Assembly: GCA_008360975.2 (NCBI GenBank)
Contig: CM039193.1
Span: forward strand, 18,955,389 to 19,019,388
DNA length: 64,000 nucleotides
Source of the DNA: Lichenostomus cassidix
Lineage: Eukaryota > Chordata > Aves > Passeriformes > Meliphagidae
Direction of reading: 5' to 3'
Shown: positions 47,141 through 60,977 of the stretch, one piece after another
Numbering within the stretch: the first letter of the stretch is position 1
Layout: each line of letters starts with the position of its first letter
The notes under the pieces: generated by a model
Told to the model about the DNA's origin: nothing
Databases searched by the model: none
What the model saw: only the letters and a program-made list of their open reading frames with translations
Position numbers and translations under genes: made by a program

Positions 47141-50100
47141 CAGGATGTGTCTGTGTGTTGGGAACCTGTCCTGCTCCCTAGAAGGGTATAAACATTAGGC
47201 CACAATCAAAAGGTGCAATTCCTACACAAAACCAGCAATTTTAACTTAAACCTCACTGGGGTAAAAAAACAAGAGCAGCAAGGACATGGTGATTCCCATG
47301 GCAACATCAGCACAAAATGTACCAGTTCTGCTGCAAACACTTGGTCTTTCCTGGGGCAACTGAAGCTTTTTCTGCTGCTCCCTCATCATTACAATTATTT
47401 GAGCTGTACTGAAGAGTTAGGAACATGCCCATTACTGGTGGCTTGGGGTTTTTTTAACCTGAAACAGTGAAGCATATAAGTTTCTTCAAAAGAATTACAA
47501 ATATCCCAATATAATTAAACTTAACAGCATAATAAATCCCACAATATAGGAGTTGGAGAATATATGGACTGTGTTATTTTTGCACAGGAGAGTGCACATT
47601 GGACAGATTGACTCCTCTTTAGGACTGATTTGCAGCTCACGAACTCTGTTTCCTTCTGGTGGGAAGGCTGAAGCTGTTTCTATTTCAGCCCTTTGCACCA
47701 AACTTCAGAGCTGGAACTCCCATGCATTCTGCTTCTTTCACTCTTAGGTTACACTGATTATTTTTCCTCCTCACATTGGCCATTGTGGCACTTTTATCCA
47801 GCTTCTGATTCTGGGTTTGATATCCTCAGGGTCAGCTCACAGAGAATGGAGCAATGCACCTGAAAATTCAGCACTGACCTTGTCCAAAGATGGTAATGCA
47901 ACATAAATTCAGCTCACCGAAACTCACACTGTTGTCACCAGAACTAGTGATTCTTTGTATTCCCTCAAAAAAAGGAGCAATTACTAGAAGAACAAAATCC
48001 TCTCAATTCTGCTCCTCTGAACATTGGTAGGGCAATAATGTTTAGGAGTCCTTCTCTTAAACAAACATCACTAGGAAAGCTGGACTGCTACAGGTGCTTT
48101 GCTATTGCATTTTTATGTGAACCAGATCCATTTGTTGCTTTCTAAGGCCCATTTAGCTCAGCCTCTGCATTCAAGGAGGAAATACCAATTTCTCGTCTAC
48201 TTTTTTACAATCCTATGCAGGTTTTCAGAAGGCAAGAGTCAGCACAGGGCAGGCCCTAAAACACTCTCCTACCTATGTTAACCATTGTTCAAAACCCTCC
48301 TAGAAGAACTCTAATCAACCCTATAATTTAAAATGAGAACATTAAATCTTTGGCAGTAACACCAAAGCTGACACTGAAGGTAAACTCCTATAAAAAGCTT
48401 TATTTTAGTGCCTCCAAGTGCACAGCCCCTACCAATCCAAACCAGCTCAACTCCCACAGCTCTGAACTGCAACACAGGAAGTTTTCCAAACTTTTTTCTT
48501 CCTGATGTGGAGAGACCACAGTAAATGTACGTCTTTTTCCAGCAAGATGGGAGTCTTTCCACTCACATCAGTGTTCTAGTTTACATCAGCAAGCTGAAAA
48601 CCTTTCGACAGCAAGCTTCCTGTCATTACTTAATATTTCAATGCAAATAGAAGGCCACGAAAGACCTGGGCAGTGTTTATGTTATAAACCACAAGAATAC
48701 AGAGTTGGACTGTGATGAATTTTATTTACAAGTGTAATTAAGTTTTGATGAAGTTTAATTAGATGGCAGATACTAATTTTGACACCAATTATTTTTTCCA
48801 TGCCAGGCATAGCTTGTATTTCTCTTGAATAGCTCAGCCTGTTTGCTTTTCTTTGCCCACTGGCTCTGTCCTTTCCCAGAGCACTGCAGATAGAGAGCAA
48901 ATTCACTCCTTTTCACTCATTTCAACAGGACAGAGGGATCAGGAACAAGAATGTTACCATTAAAATCAATAAATTCACACAGCTAAACCCACAAGTTTTG
49001 AAGGTAGTGACAGATAATACCTTTTGTATCACTTACAAGGGATTGTTTACTTTCTGGGATATTATACATGGAAATTTCCATGGGGAAGCTTTGAACCTGT
49101 TCATCTTCTTCCTGGTAATTTGTGGAAAGTTAAAAGGCTGTTGCTGGATGTAATTGGTCCCTGTTTCAGGTTCTAAGAGAATAAAAATTCCCTGTAAATT
49201 GAATAAACTGGCATCATTACAGATAAATTCCATTTCTCAGACCATACCCAGTTTTAGATAACTCAGACTAAGACAAAGAGGACTCTTCACAAAAAATTTT
49301 ATGAAGTAATATGGTATAAAAATGTTCACAGAGTGGGAAGGTTTGTCTTCACTTTTTCCCTCACAGCCAAACATTCTAACACAGGTTGGTTTTATATTTC
49401 ACTGAATGTAACTCTAAGCTGGGAAAATAACACCAACATCACTATTAACTGCTGGAGAAAATTACAGAAATGCTGAAGCACTGGGGTATTTTTATCCTGC
49501 TTCCTCAAATGATGACAGCAACTTGAAAAGCCAAGAAAAACAACCCAGAGCTTGGCCTGAGCAAACACCAAGGGAAGGTCTCATCCCAGGAAAATCTGCC
49601 TCTTTCTCCAGGTCAGGTGTACAGCAGGGACCCCCAGTTCAGACTGGGAGAAGAGACCAGCAAGTGTTTACCAGAACTGGGATTTTAATGGACTGATAGA
49701 GCCTGGAGAAAGTGCTTACTGAGCCTGAGTTATGTTTACTGACTTCAGATTTGTACAGAGATGAGACCATTTAACGAGAAGCTTATGAAAAGATACTGTT
49801 GGATTTTGAAATATGTCCCAATGACTTCAGTACAGATACTCCTTCATACTCCCTTTTCAAAGTTGTAACATTTCAAAAGCAATTCCAAGTCATTCCAACT
49901 CCAATTCAGTTCCAAAAATCTCCATTATGACTTTCTTCCCCTGCTTCCAACAGTTGTTCCAGGTACTTACAGCAAACACAAAGGCTGTGGTAGGTTCCTG
50001 TAAACAACTGAAAAAGCAGGATGCACAATTTTTGTCACTTCCACAGAATGGAACAGGAACAGTTTGAGAGCTTGTTTTCCATGCTCTTTATGAAAGATGC

Positions 50101-53100
50101 CTTGTCACACACACTTACAATATTATTAAGTTGGATGATTTCATTCTTGACATTTAAACTTAAAAATCAAGCTTGTGAAAGACTCAAAACACTTTTGTTT
50201 GTGCCTCATAAGTTAATTCAGAGCTGCAGGTGATGGCTGAGGATGTGTGAGGAGATGACTGCATGGCACTGCTTTCAGATGCTCTGAGTAAGATTATTCA
50301 CAAGCAAATAACTCCATGAAATCCCCACAGATCATTAAAGACAAGGCATCATTTCCTCATCAGCCATGGCAAGGTTAGAACACATCATTACATTGATGTT
50401 TGTTGATCATTCCTGCTTCCATTTCAACGTGCAGAAATGAATCCCACGTGCAGCAATTTGAAATTCTAACGTATAATAGTGCTTAATTGCCCTTGCCCTG
50501 AAGAGAAAGCAGCAGAGGGACTGCATTCATCACTGTTTGTCAGGCAGTCAATAATACTATAGAATTCATTTTAAAGAAAGAGACAAGATATTCTATTAAG
50601 TGTTGATCTTGAATTTACAGTATTTAAAGGTTCATTTTTTTTATCTATGCAAACAATAATCTGAACAAATGAGTACCTAGCCAGTGATTTTCATTCCTCT
50701 CAAAACCTCCTTGTATTTATCTTCTATCTGCTGTTCAGCTGCCACATTGAAACCACTGCAGAGAGCTCAGAGGAAAAGAAAATCAAGAAAAAAGCCTTGT
50801 AGAGGCAGCAGGGCCTGCAGATCTCCCTGTGCCCACAAATCCAAAGACTCCAGGGGGGCATGGAAGGGGTTAAGCCACACTTCTGCCTTTCTGATTTCCC
50901 AATTCTAAATAAAAAGTCACAGATTCTGTTATGCTGAAAACAACTGACTGAGCTGGAATGTATTTTCTCTGTGGGATTCGTGCAAGGTGGATGTTGTCAG
51001 GAGCAGCTCAGGATCCCATTGGATTGCACAGACAGCACAGGAAGATTCAGGGACACTTCTTCAGCTCAGACACTTCCAAAAGATACCAAACCAAAAGGTT
51101 TTGTTCCAGATGCTTCCAGACAGCTCAGTCAGTTGTGCTTTTCTGCAGCCACATCTGCAAAAGTGAAAAGCCTCAAGAAGAAACTTCAGTACTTAGAAAA
51201 TGAAGCATCTTGAAGATGTTGGGGATAACTCAAATTATGGCATTAGCTAAAAGGCAGCATTAGCAAAGACAGTTCCACAGAAATCTGTCACTTAATAGGG
51301 GAAAGACTTCCAATATTTTATGTACAGGAGTTACATAAGTTATGCTGTACTTACTTCTCCATTCCCCAATACAAAGAGTTTATTTTGAGGTAGGACATTA
51401 TAACCTACAGAGCAGCTGCATTGTGTGTGTAAGGACAGCAAAAATCTGCATTATTCTACAAATTACAGAAATGACAGCCTCAAACACTGTGGCAAAATAT
51501 CACCTTTTAAACTCAATTCTGCTCCTTTCTCATCCCATTCCCTTTTTCCACTCCCAGGAGCTGTCAATCCACGATTTTCTGTGCAATTTGGAAACACATT
51601 TGGAACCAGCTGCATCTCACTCTTTAAATGCTCATCCTGGGCTCATCCTTGTGCCTCAAACCATGGTGAACACTCCATCCTAAGGATTTCTGCTGCCACA
51701 CCTGTTCACATGGCAGCACACCAGGCTGCAAACCACAGAGAAATGATCCAAACTGGAAATCTGACACAAAAGGCTGGAGAAATGCTGCCAAAAATTCCTG
51801 CTCAACACATGCCCCAAGGCAAGTGCCTCCAGGAAAACATGGCAAGTGTCACAGGCAGAAACTCTCCTGGTTTCTGTCTGTCCTGTGAAAATCTGTGCTG
51901 TGAAAACACTGAACACAAAAAATCTCACCTGGACGTGCTGAACACCATCAGGGTGTGTTTGGGTGCTTCAGATGTGTTCTGTGAGACACCACAGAGCATC
52001 CCTGCCCCAAACGGGGGGTTAAACTGGGCTGACAGTGGGGTTTGGATGGAAACAGTTATTTACTCACAGCTCAGGAAAAAAACAGGGCAGTAGAATCATT
52101 TTTGATTTTAATCAAGTATTCTACAGGGCAGACCATCCAGCTGAAATACAAGTGTGGGGATTCCTGTGCCACAAGACTATCCCTTCTGCCAGCACAAAGC
52201 TGATGAAAGCTGTTCCTTCAGGAGGAAAGGAAACCTATTCTTCTGGGCACTTGGAGCTGAAAGTACCAGTCGAAAAAGAACCCAGCATGTATTTGAATGT
52301 ATTCCCAGGAGCTTCCTCGAGGAAGCTTGTTTCAGAGAGGAAGCTCAGATCATCAGCTTCTTTGGGATAGTTTCAGACAAGGCTCCTGATATTACAATAG
52401 TCTTTGTTGTAGCTGCACTGAAAGGAGTCAGAGTTCACATTGGGCTGCCATTCCCACATGAGCCAAGAGCACCAAACTGAGCCCTCCAACTCACATTTTC
52501 AAATTCAGCAAAAGTCAGAGCCTGGGTTCTTTCCAAGTCCACCTCTAGCTGGAATCTGCACCGAAGGGATTTGGAAGAACCTTTGTAAAATGCCCCCAAA
52601 TCCCTCTGGCTGGCTCCCACTGAGGTGGCACATCCAGGGCTCTTACTCTCAACTCCAAGGCACCAGAAATTCTCTGTCCCACAGCTCCTTCCCCAGGCAA
52701 GTGCCAAAGGCATCAAACCAGCACACAAAGGCTGGTGAGCAGCAGAGGCAATAAATAATGAGAATGTAAATCCTTGTTTATTCTACCAGCTCTAATTATT
52801 GAAATACACTTCTTTTAAAATAATTTTAAATGGAAGACAGTTGGAACTAAAGGATAGAAGTGTTCTTGATATCAAATGAACATAAAGAAACACCATTTAT
52901 CACCCACCACACTACCCTTACAATAAGGCAAATATTAATATCTCATTTTCCAGCAGTTCATGACATTTTACTCAGCCCCTGAGCCCACAGAATCCCCAGG
53001 CTACCTGGGCAAAATTGATCAAATGCAGGTGAAATTTAGAAGCCAAGACAATTTAATAAATCTGAATACCTACACTGTGGTGATACCAGCAGGAAGGAAG

Positions 53101-53256
53101 AACAACTTTCAAGTGCCTAAATATACATTTATTCAGGTTATGTTTATACCTGTACAACACAAAATGTTAAGGACAGCCAACAGGAAAACTGCCAGTAAAA
53201 CTGTCATTAGCAAAACAATGAATTATGACAAGAGGAAGGAAGAATGAGATTTAATT
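47141..53256. other. Long unique noncoding stretch
   Basis: About 6 kb with no transposon, RNA gene or exon that I can support. The longest frame is 222 codons (51425-52093 plus), unrecognised and overlapped by a 113-codon plus frame and 73- and 82-codon minus frames. The block at 50280-50490 is listed as a candidate conserved element. Confidence 0.55.
50280..50490. other. Candidate conserved noncoding element
   Basis: Unique DNA with AAGATTATTCAC, TTGTTGATCATTCC, TTTCAACGTGC, a perfect CACGTG E-box (CCCACGTGC), TCTAACGTATAATAG and TGCTTAATTGCCC. Retained CpGs and dense short motifs without repeats or coding frames resemble regulatory DNA. The claim rests on composition only. Confidence 0.25.
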
Positions 53257-53372
53257 CCATAGAACTGTCCAGGTTGGAAAAGCACTCTGAGACCACTGAG
53301 TCCAGTTGCTGACCCAGCACTGCCAAGGCCACCCCTGACCATCTCCCCAAGTGCAGAAACTCATTTGAAAGA
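53257..53372 (-). mobile_element. CR1 LINE 3' fragment, second tail type
   Basis: The plus strand reads CCATAGAACTGTCCAGGTTG, then GAAAAGCACTCTGAGACCAC, GAGTCCAGTTGCTGACCC and AGCACTGCCAAGGCCACCCC. This is the complement of the CR1 form 'aggttggaaaagacctctgagatcatcgagtccaac'. It is older and belongs to a different subfamily from the common copies. Confidence 0.85.
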
Positions 53373-55068
53373 ATTGTCCTAGTGAAAGAGCCAATCCAGA
53401 CAGTCAAAATCCTGAGCTGGTGAGAGTTATAAATTACCTCTGCTGAAATTAAACTGAGAAATATCAGCTGCACCAGCCAGGGGCTGGCAGGAGGGATGGG
53501 CAGAACAGACCCAAGGCAGACACATCCTGAACACAAACACAGTAATGGCAAAATACTGCCACTGGAGAGGCAAAAAACTCCATAAAACATCCATCTGAAG
53601 CAGCTCAGGACTCACAGCGTTCCTGGAAGAGCTGGAAATTTCCATGGGATTAATTTTGCCAAGCTCTGCTGGCCTCCAGCACCAGTGCAGAGTGAGCAGA
53701 GCCTCTGCTCAGACTGAGCCTCTCAGCTGGGTTTGTGTCCCAGCAGCACAGCTTTGCTTCGTGGCCAGTAAAGCACATTCCCTGTCAGGAATGGGAATTA
53801 ATAAAAGTGGTTAGAAGAATTTCAGAGCACCCAGAAGGATTTTTAACAGTGAGTTTTGAGATCAGTCACAAGCTATCCTTGAGCTTATTATTTTCTAAAG
53901 TAATCCCCACCGTTTTGCATCAGTTCCAAAACAGAAATCAAAAGGAAACTGTTCCACCTCTTGCCCTCAGTAACTCCTTAAAATAATTCTTTCTATTTGC
54001 ACCCTCCCAGGAGCCCTTGGAGAGCATCACCTGAGAGATGTGCAAATAAAATATTCTGTATCTTGTCCAACAGACTGTGTTGGTCCTTGCATCTCCACAA
54101 GGAAATTCATCTCTTGGGACACCTCAATTCTGTCAAAAATACTGTGTGAATGGAAGTTTATTGGACTTTTTCACACAGTACCTAAATTTTTAAGAGTCTG
54201 GTGATGCACAGATTATTCTTTATAACCTGGAGTTGTACAATGGCAGATAAGAGTGAAAACACTCTATATCCAGAAGGCAGTTTCTTTAAGGAAATTAACT
54301 TGTACAAAGCTAGTTGTGTGCAGGAGATTACCCAATCTAGAACAAGTTTTCATATAGGAAATCTTCAGGCAACTTGAACTGCAAGATAAGTTTTTCTTCA
54401 GCAAAGAATTTGTCTTCCTGAAGAATTCCCAGTGCAAGAAGAAGATTAAAAAGTGGGAGAAACGTATTTTCAACACACTGTATATTTTTAATATCTATCC
54501 AAACCTATATCTTTTAACAATCAAGCTGGGATATATGAACTTACACGTTGTCTGTGACAAGAGAGCTTTTGTATCCTTTGCTCTAACAGTTTCATACATC
54601 ACTTAATACATTTATACAGCAAAAGGTCCCAGCAATGGGATATTCCACAGCCTCTGACATTTGGAAAGAGCCTAAGCTGAGATGCAGCAATAATTGCTGT
54701 GGCCATTGGGGTGCAAAAGGCAGAGTTTATTGTGGTTTTCAGGAGCATTCACATCAAAGCCAATCTTTTATTATCTACCCATGTCAAATAATTCTAGTAT
54801 CAGAAAAATTGAGCCATGTCCTTCACAAAACTGTTGGTGCAATAGGGAATACCTGAAATCCATGTAACATTCCCTGCCTGGGCAGTGTAACTAATTTCAT
54901 TTCCATCAGTGTAACTAATAGAAGAGATGCAACACAAGCAGATCAGATTAAGCAATAAAAGCACTTTGAACAGGCTGTAAAAACACAAGCAAAATTAGAG
55001 CTTGGTTAAGAATATTCTATGACTCCTTTAGACCATTTAGTTCAGGATTGGAGTAAAAGGTAGGGTTC
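53373..55068. other. Unique noncoding sequence, no gene recognised
   Basis: A 127-codon minus frame (53207-53590) runs out of the CR1 remnant into unique DNA and is not thought to be real. Otherwise AT-rich, with frames under 85 codons. Confidence 0.55.
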
Positions 55069-55126
55069 ACATACATATATGTGTATATATATGTGTGTGT
55101 GTATATATATACATAAAATATACATA
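55069..55126. repeat. (TA)n/(TG)n dinucleotide microsatellite
   Basis: Alternating ACATACATATATGTG, TATATATATGTGTGTGTG and TATATATATACATAAAATA over 58 bp. The TG part can adopt left-handed helix and the TA part can form cruciform structures. It is likely to be length-polymorphic. Confidence 0.95.
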
Positions 55127-57220
55127 CTCTTCCAAAGTCAGGGCTGCTACCTTGATGTTTTAACCTTGAATAGGTTAAAAACACACTAAGCTCTACTGAG
55201 ATCAGGCTCTAGAAAGGAGTAACACTGACCCAGGGCTTAAACACCCCAGGAGTTGTTTAAGTTCTACAGCAGCCTAAACTTAAACCAGACCTGCAACTTC
55301 CAGAGTACAAGGAAGGAATCTTCTGTGTGCAGCAGCTCCCCTTGGAAATCTCTGAGCCCCTGTCTGCAGTGTCAGGGCAATCCTCAATTCCTCTAACCAT
55401 TTCTAGTGCCTCATTTCCCCCACACCTCAGTCTGTGCTCCTTTGCAGCTTAAAAGAACTGTAAGACTCATCACTTTGCATAGATTAAGGATAGAAAAGGA
55501 AAAAATGGGGGGAAAATCCCCCCACTCTTCTGCATCCAGGTTTGTGGGCAGAAAAAGGAGGATCTCTCCAAAGATTACACTAAATTTTTTGGACCTTGTT
55601 TCTAAAATGCCCAATGGGGTAGTAAAGGCAGTGAAACCCTGGTCAGCACCAGCCCCTCCTCAGCTATTCCTGACTGAGAGTCAATCAACAAAAGCAGATT
55701 TTATGAGGCTGAATGCACCCAACTGAAGAGGGACTGCTCCAGCTACTAAATCCTAAACCAGGCCATTCCTCAGGACAAAAACACCGAAATGAAACTCAAA
55801 CACAGCGCAGGAAGCTTCAACAGAATTACCAAACAAGAGATCCTGAACAGAAAAAACCCTTCTGGCAGCAAAGGGAACCTCCAGGCCTTGACCTTTGTAG
55901 CTGCTGCCCAAAGCACTGGGACCCTGACGAACAGCTCGTGCTGTGACCCCCAGCTGGCACAGAACACTCTGAGTCCTGTGGTGAGGTTTGGGTTTCCCCA
56001 TTAGGCAATTCAAGGAATTTATGGAACTCTCTGGCACACAAGGCTGATCTGAATGATGCAAGTGAGCAGCTCCTGGGAGCAGCCAGTCCTGGTTCTCACC
56101 AGGAGCAGGGATTGGAGAGGTTTCCTATCGAGCAGCTTTATCCCCATCCTTGTGCTCCTGTCATCACGTCTCCCCCACAAGCACCTCAGGCCCTGGCTCT
56201 CCTCTCAGACTGCTGTCCAAGCTGCCAGAACACCTTGGTTTGGCAGGTGTTGGATCCACGGGTGACAGATGCTGCCACAGGATGCTCCCACCCTCTGCTA
56301 AGCCCTTGCTCATCAGTGATGCAAAGCTGGCCAAACCCATGGCGAGTGCAGTGCTGAGCCAAGGCAGCATTTCCCTCCCCAGCCCTGTCCTGCAGCAGGA
56401 GCAGCTTTGGGGGACAAGCCCAGGCACTCAGCTCCTGCCTTGGTGATTTAATCCAAGGAAATGTGCTCAGGTCTCTTCCCTCTCTGCAGCCCCAGCAGGC
56501 AGAGCATCTGTGCCCCAGCAGGGAGAGGCTGATGGGCAGAGGCACCAGCATGGCCATGCCAGGGCTGCTGCAGCACTGCTCAGGGCAGGAGTACCTCATG
56601 GCACATTCAGGATCCAGCACTCCAAACCAGGATTTAGCAGCAGATGCCACATGGCACCTTCTCTGTGCTGCTGCCTGAGCTGGAAATGTCTCTTCAGGTG
56701 AGCAACAGCTGCTGCCATCAGCCCAGGATACAGGAAAGTAAGGAGCCAGAAGAAGTGAGAAATACCTCAGGATATTTAAGAATGCTGCCAGGTACCACTG
56801 CTCCAGACCACAGTTCCTTCTGGAGCCACAAGCCAGACAAGGCCTGTGCTGCTGCTAAAGACAAGGATGTAAAATGCAATAAATATCACCTAGGAGCAGA
56901 GATGATTTTGTCTTGAGTATTTGGATAAATCCTTGCCACACTTGGTAAGCCCCAGAAGGCTCTCAGCAAAGGGCAGGACAGCTCCACTCACACCCAGCTT
57001 TGCTATTGTGGTGGAGACAGGAGAGAGGGGAAGTTGAACTGAAGTTTGCTGCAAATTGCTTCCCCTACAAAAGGAAAAAGAGGTTCTGAACCTCAGAAAC
57101 TGTCTCCCCCCACACTTCCATGGCTCGCTGAGACCTTTGCTTAGGTCTGTGCGATGGAAAGGGGAACACAACAGTTCAAAGAGTAATTAACGTGACAGCA
57201 CTGCCAGAACTTCATTCCTT
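55127..57220. other. Unique sequence with GC-richer part, no gene recognised
   Basis: At 56.0-56.7 kb the sequence is GC-rich, with frames up to 154 codons (56186-56650 minus) and 98 codons (56150-56446 plus) that compete on both strands. No family is recognised. No transposon is seen. Confidence 0.55.
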
Positions 57221-57288
57221 CATGGAATCACAGGATGGTTTGGGTTGGAAAGGACCTTAACAATCTGACCCCCTTGCCATGGGCATGT
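57221..57288 (-). mobile_element. Short CR1 LINE 3' remnant
   Basis: The plus strand reads CATGGAATCACAGGATGG, TTTGGGTTGGAAAGGACC and CCCCTTGCCATGGGCATG, the complement of the last 70 bp or so of CR1. Confidence 0.85.
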
Positions 57289-60200
57289 CAAACAGACCAG
57301 TATTTCTCTACTCCTAATAAACATCCACTTCAGTGAAAGGATTAAGGCACGATTCTACAAACTTGCAGAAAATAAAAAAACAAAACTCACTGCCCACAGT
57401 AATTCTACCTTAATCATCAATTTGATACTCAGGGCAGCAGAGCTCAGTGAGTTAAATTTTTGTCAAAGAGTGATTTTCCCTCTGGGGCTCCTTGTGGAGC
57501 TGACCCAGTGCTGGTCCAGCCAGGGTTCCTCCAACCCAGGAGCTCAATGACTGAGGGCAGAGAGAGATGCTCAGCTACTGAATCAGATCCTACCAATTTT
57601 CCTCCCATCAGCCATGGAAATTTACCTCCCAGCCAAGACTGAAGTGATCCCAACTGATGAGGACAATTTATTGCAGCAGGATTTATCCCAGGTCTTGACG
57701 TTCCCTGAGATGAGTCACGAACTGAAACACAGGAGCCAAATTTTCCATTTGCAGTGTGTAAGTTATACATCAGGAAAATTGCCTTATTTGAGGGCATTTA
57801 TGAGTGGTTTCACAGAAAATGCCATCACATTGGTGTTCTTAGAACTAGTTTTTGTCATGGGCTAAAAGCTTCAGGTATTTGAATCCATTTGCATTTGGAA
57901 ATGGCTCTTGGGCAGCTGCAGCACACAATGCCCAGAGCTGGTCTCTGGCTAAAGCAGAGGCACTGCAGCTGAAAAACCTCCACCAGCACCAGAAAAACCT
58001 CCTCAAATGAATACTCAGACCAGTCAATAATGCTACTGCTGTTAGTCAGTTATGTGACCAAAAATTCATCTACTCTAACTCAAAGTGCTTCCCACTGCCA
58101 CAAACCACAGCTTGTGTCAATCTCTCCTAGCCTTGCTCTGTGCATGGGAAAAGTCTGGGGCTGGCTTCTTTAATTTTTATTAAAAGCAAATTTTAATATA
58201 AAATACTTCAAGGCTGCCTGCTTAGATGACAGAAAATAAAGACAAATCAACCCACACAGTTAATCTGGATGTCTTAGAAGTTGCACCAAGCCAGATGTTC
58301 CCTTCAGTCTCACTCTCCAAAAACCACCATAAAGTATTTTCTGCTAGAGTTTTATTTATCAATGAAGCTTCTCTCCACAACAAGGCAGAAGCAGCATGTA
58401 TTCTGGACACCATAAAATTCAAGAAGTTCTCTTTGAATGCAAAAGACTCCAGGTCTGTCCCATTTTATAGGCCTAGAGGGTGAAGGGGGGCACATGGCAC
58501 CACCATCTGCCTCCTCACCCTGACAGAAATGTTCATTTACAATAATTGAACTGCTAAAAATGTGAAGTTGCAATATCTTCCTTCACACCCATGGAAAAAA
58601 GTCAGTTTTAAGCAAAGTCAAGTCTTAGTCTGAGTGGCAAAACCCAGGAGAAAACCCTCCACAGGAGCTAAACTAACATGGTTAAAAATAAACTTTACAG
58701 CAACCACACATGTCTGGCACAGTAAGACTTTTCATTCTCAAAGCATGAACAGAAACAGTTATTTTTGATACTAGACATCAGTCAAGATACTCAACACAAG
58801 GAAAAAGCATTCCTAATATCGTGCAAGTTTAAAACATAGGAGCATTTCCCCCTTCCAAGCAGGGAGCCAGAGCAGTGCTCCACATGTGCTACACAAATCT
58901 TCACTGCTCCATGATCTCTTTCATCAGGAGTGCTTGTCACTCACAGTCCAGGGAATGCTGTGAGCTCCTGGAATCCATCTGATCCATCCCCAGGCCTCAC
59001 CTGCACAGCCAGGACAGCTTTTCACCCTGCAGAGTTCTGCAGAGCCTCCTGGGGTTGGAGCTGAACTGGCAGAGACTGGAGCACATCAGCCCCTCTTGGG
59101 TTTGCATCCCAAGTCGATGCCATCAATGAACATAAAGCAGAGAAATTGTTGGGAAATATTGGTTTGTTCTGTAGGATTTTCCCCCAGTTCTGGCCATGCA
59201 GGTAGTGAGGGGCAGATCTAGAAAGGGAAGTGGAGGAGCTGGGCAGGAGGTAATTGGATTTTCCAGGGTTGGCCTGGATCAGTCAGCCCAAACACAACTC
59301 AGACTGGTGCAAATGCTGACTTGTCCCTTTCAGATAAAGCTGTTGATAAGAACAGGTTAAATTCTCACCTGACCCACAGACAGCAAGAAGTTGTGAAAAC
59401 ACTCAGCCTGAAGGTCAGATTTAACTAAAGCTACAGAAATAAATTCCCATCTCAGGTGGAAAGTCCCAGGTTTGCCTGCTGGTGTCATCCGATGCAGCCT
59501 TGAGGTACATTTGATTGATGGAAAAAATTCCAGATGCACTGAGTAACACTGGAGTTTATACAATGAAGTTCATGGAAGTTCTAGAACTTCTTGACTTATA
59601 GAAGTTCTGTTTAGAACCTGAGAGTTACACTGATGAGGTGAATCTTCTTGGTGACTTCTCTCTGTTTCTACTTCATACTCTATTTCTTTCTATTCTGCAT
59701 TTCAAAAATGCATTTCATGGAGCAAAGCTGTTACCAAATCTTTAGGAAAATTGTTCTGTTCATAGCAGGGTCCTAGCAGCTCCTGATTTCCACCAGCCTG
59801 GAACAGGGATATTCTCCTGTTCCTGCTCCGAGGGCTACACCCTCCTGTATCATTTAATCTGAGGTCCATGTGAATTTAATCATAAATCTGATCCCTCACA
59901 CAAAACTTCTACTAGCTGGCTGCACCTTAAAACCATGTGCTATTATCCCCCCTAAAAATAACCCATTCTATACTATCATATATGGTATGTCCATAAACAC
60001 CCAGAGAGCAATTTCTCACAAATAAAAACCAAATCATACCCCAAAGCCAGACAGCACAATTCTAACCTGAATTTGCAAGCAAAATGGTTCCAATCTGGCT
60101 GCTCAAACTCATAATTTAATCACCCATATTCAGTGCAAAAAAAGCCTTAGAATAAAGTCACTCTACAGTAGAGCAAGAGAACCAAACCTGTCTGTTGGGG

Positions 60201-60977
60201 AGAAGGTTAAATGTCCTTCACTGGCCATTTTGTCTTATACTCCTCCATCATTTGATGTAATTAGGAAATAAAATACAGCACCTTCAGGCTGATTCATTTC
60301 CTACTGAAACAGACTGGCCACAGTCATTATTTCCAAGGCAGCAGCAGCTTTGCATGTGATTTTTCACCTGTAATCTGTGTCTCTTGTCTGCATAACTCAC
60401 TCAACTTCCAGGGGTTCAGATCCAAAAAGGTTGGTGGCTATTTTTGAGAAGTACTTAGGAGAGTTTTGCTACAACTATGAGTAATGTTCTCTCAGTGCCG
60501 GCAGCAGACTAATTTTCTGTTTTGGTTTATCTCAACACCATAACTAAACCCAGCAATAAAGAAGCACAGAAGTTATTTATCACACATAGCACATATCAAA
60601 TAAAACACCCGTTTCGATTTACACTCAAAGTTTAAACAATTTTTTTATTTGAAGTAGCAAAAGGAAATTTTTTTTTGAGGCAGAGAAGAGCTAATTTGAT
60701 TTTGTTACTTTTTTTTATGTTTGGGTTTGGTTTGCTTTTTTTTTCAGAAGTAGGGAAATGTAAAACAAGTTCTCTAAGCAGAGCACAGCTTTAAAAACCA
60801 GAAGATGCTGCCTATCCTGCTCACCTGACAGAGTACAAGGAGTTCAAGGACAAGAGAAGCTGCATTCCATTACCTTTGCCAAGGTATTTCTTGGCTCTGC
60901 ATCCCCAGGCTCTGGCTGCCTTTCTGCACTTCCCCTTCCCCATAATATTCACTTCCCCATAAATATTCACTTCCCCC
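57289..60977. other. Unique noncoding sequence, no gene recognised
   Basis: No gene is recognised over about 3.7 kb. A 117-codon minus frame (57444-57797) is unrecognised. A perfect 16-bp palindrome lies at 59575-59590. T-rich tracts lie at about 60640-60745. Confidence 0.6.
59575..59590. repeat. 16-bp perfect palindrome with nearby half-sites
   Basis: GAAGTTCTAGAACTTC equals its own reverse complement. The half motif GAAGTTC recurs just upstream (59565-59571) and downstream (59600-59606). It contains the TTCTAGAA core seen in heat-shock elements, but the spacing to the outer half-sites is one base short of the standard nGAAn array. Confidence 0.7.

Noticed and set aside
59575..59590. Perfect heat-shock element
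   Set aside because: Only the central TTCTAGAA has the right spacing. The outer half-sites are off by one base.
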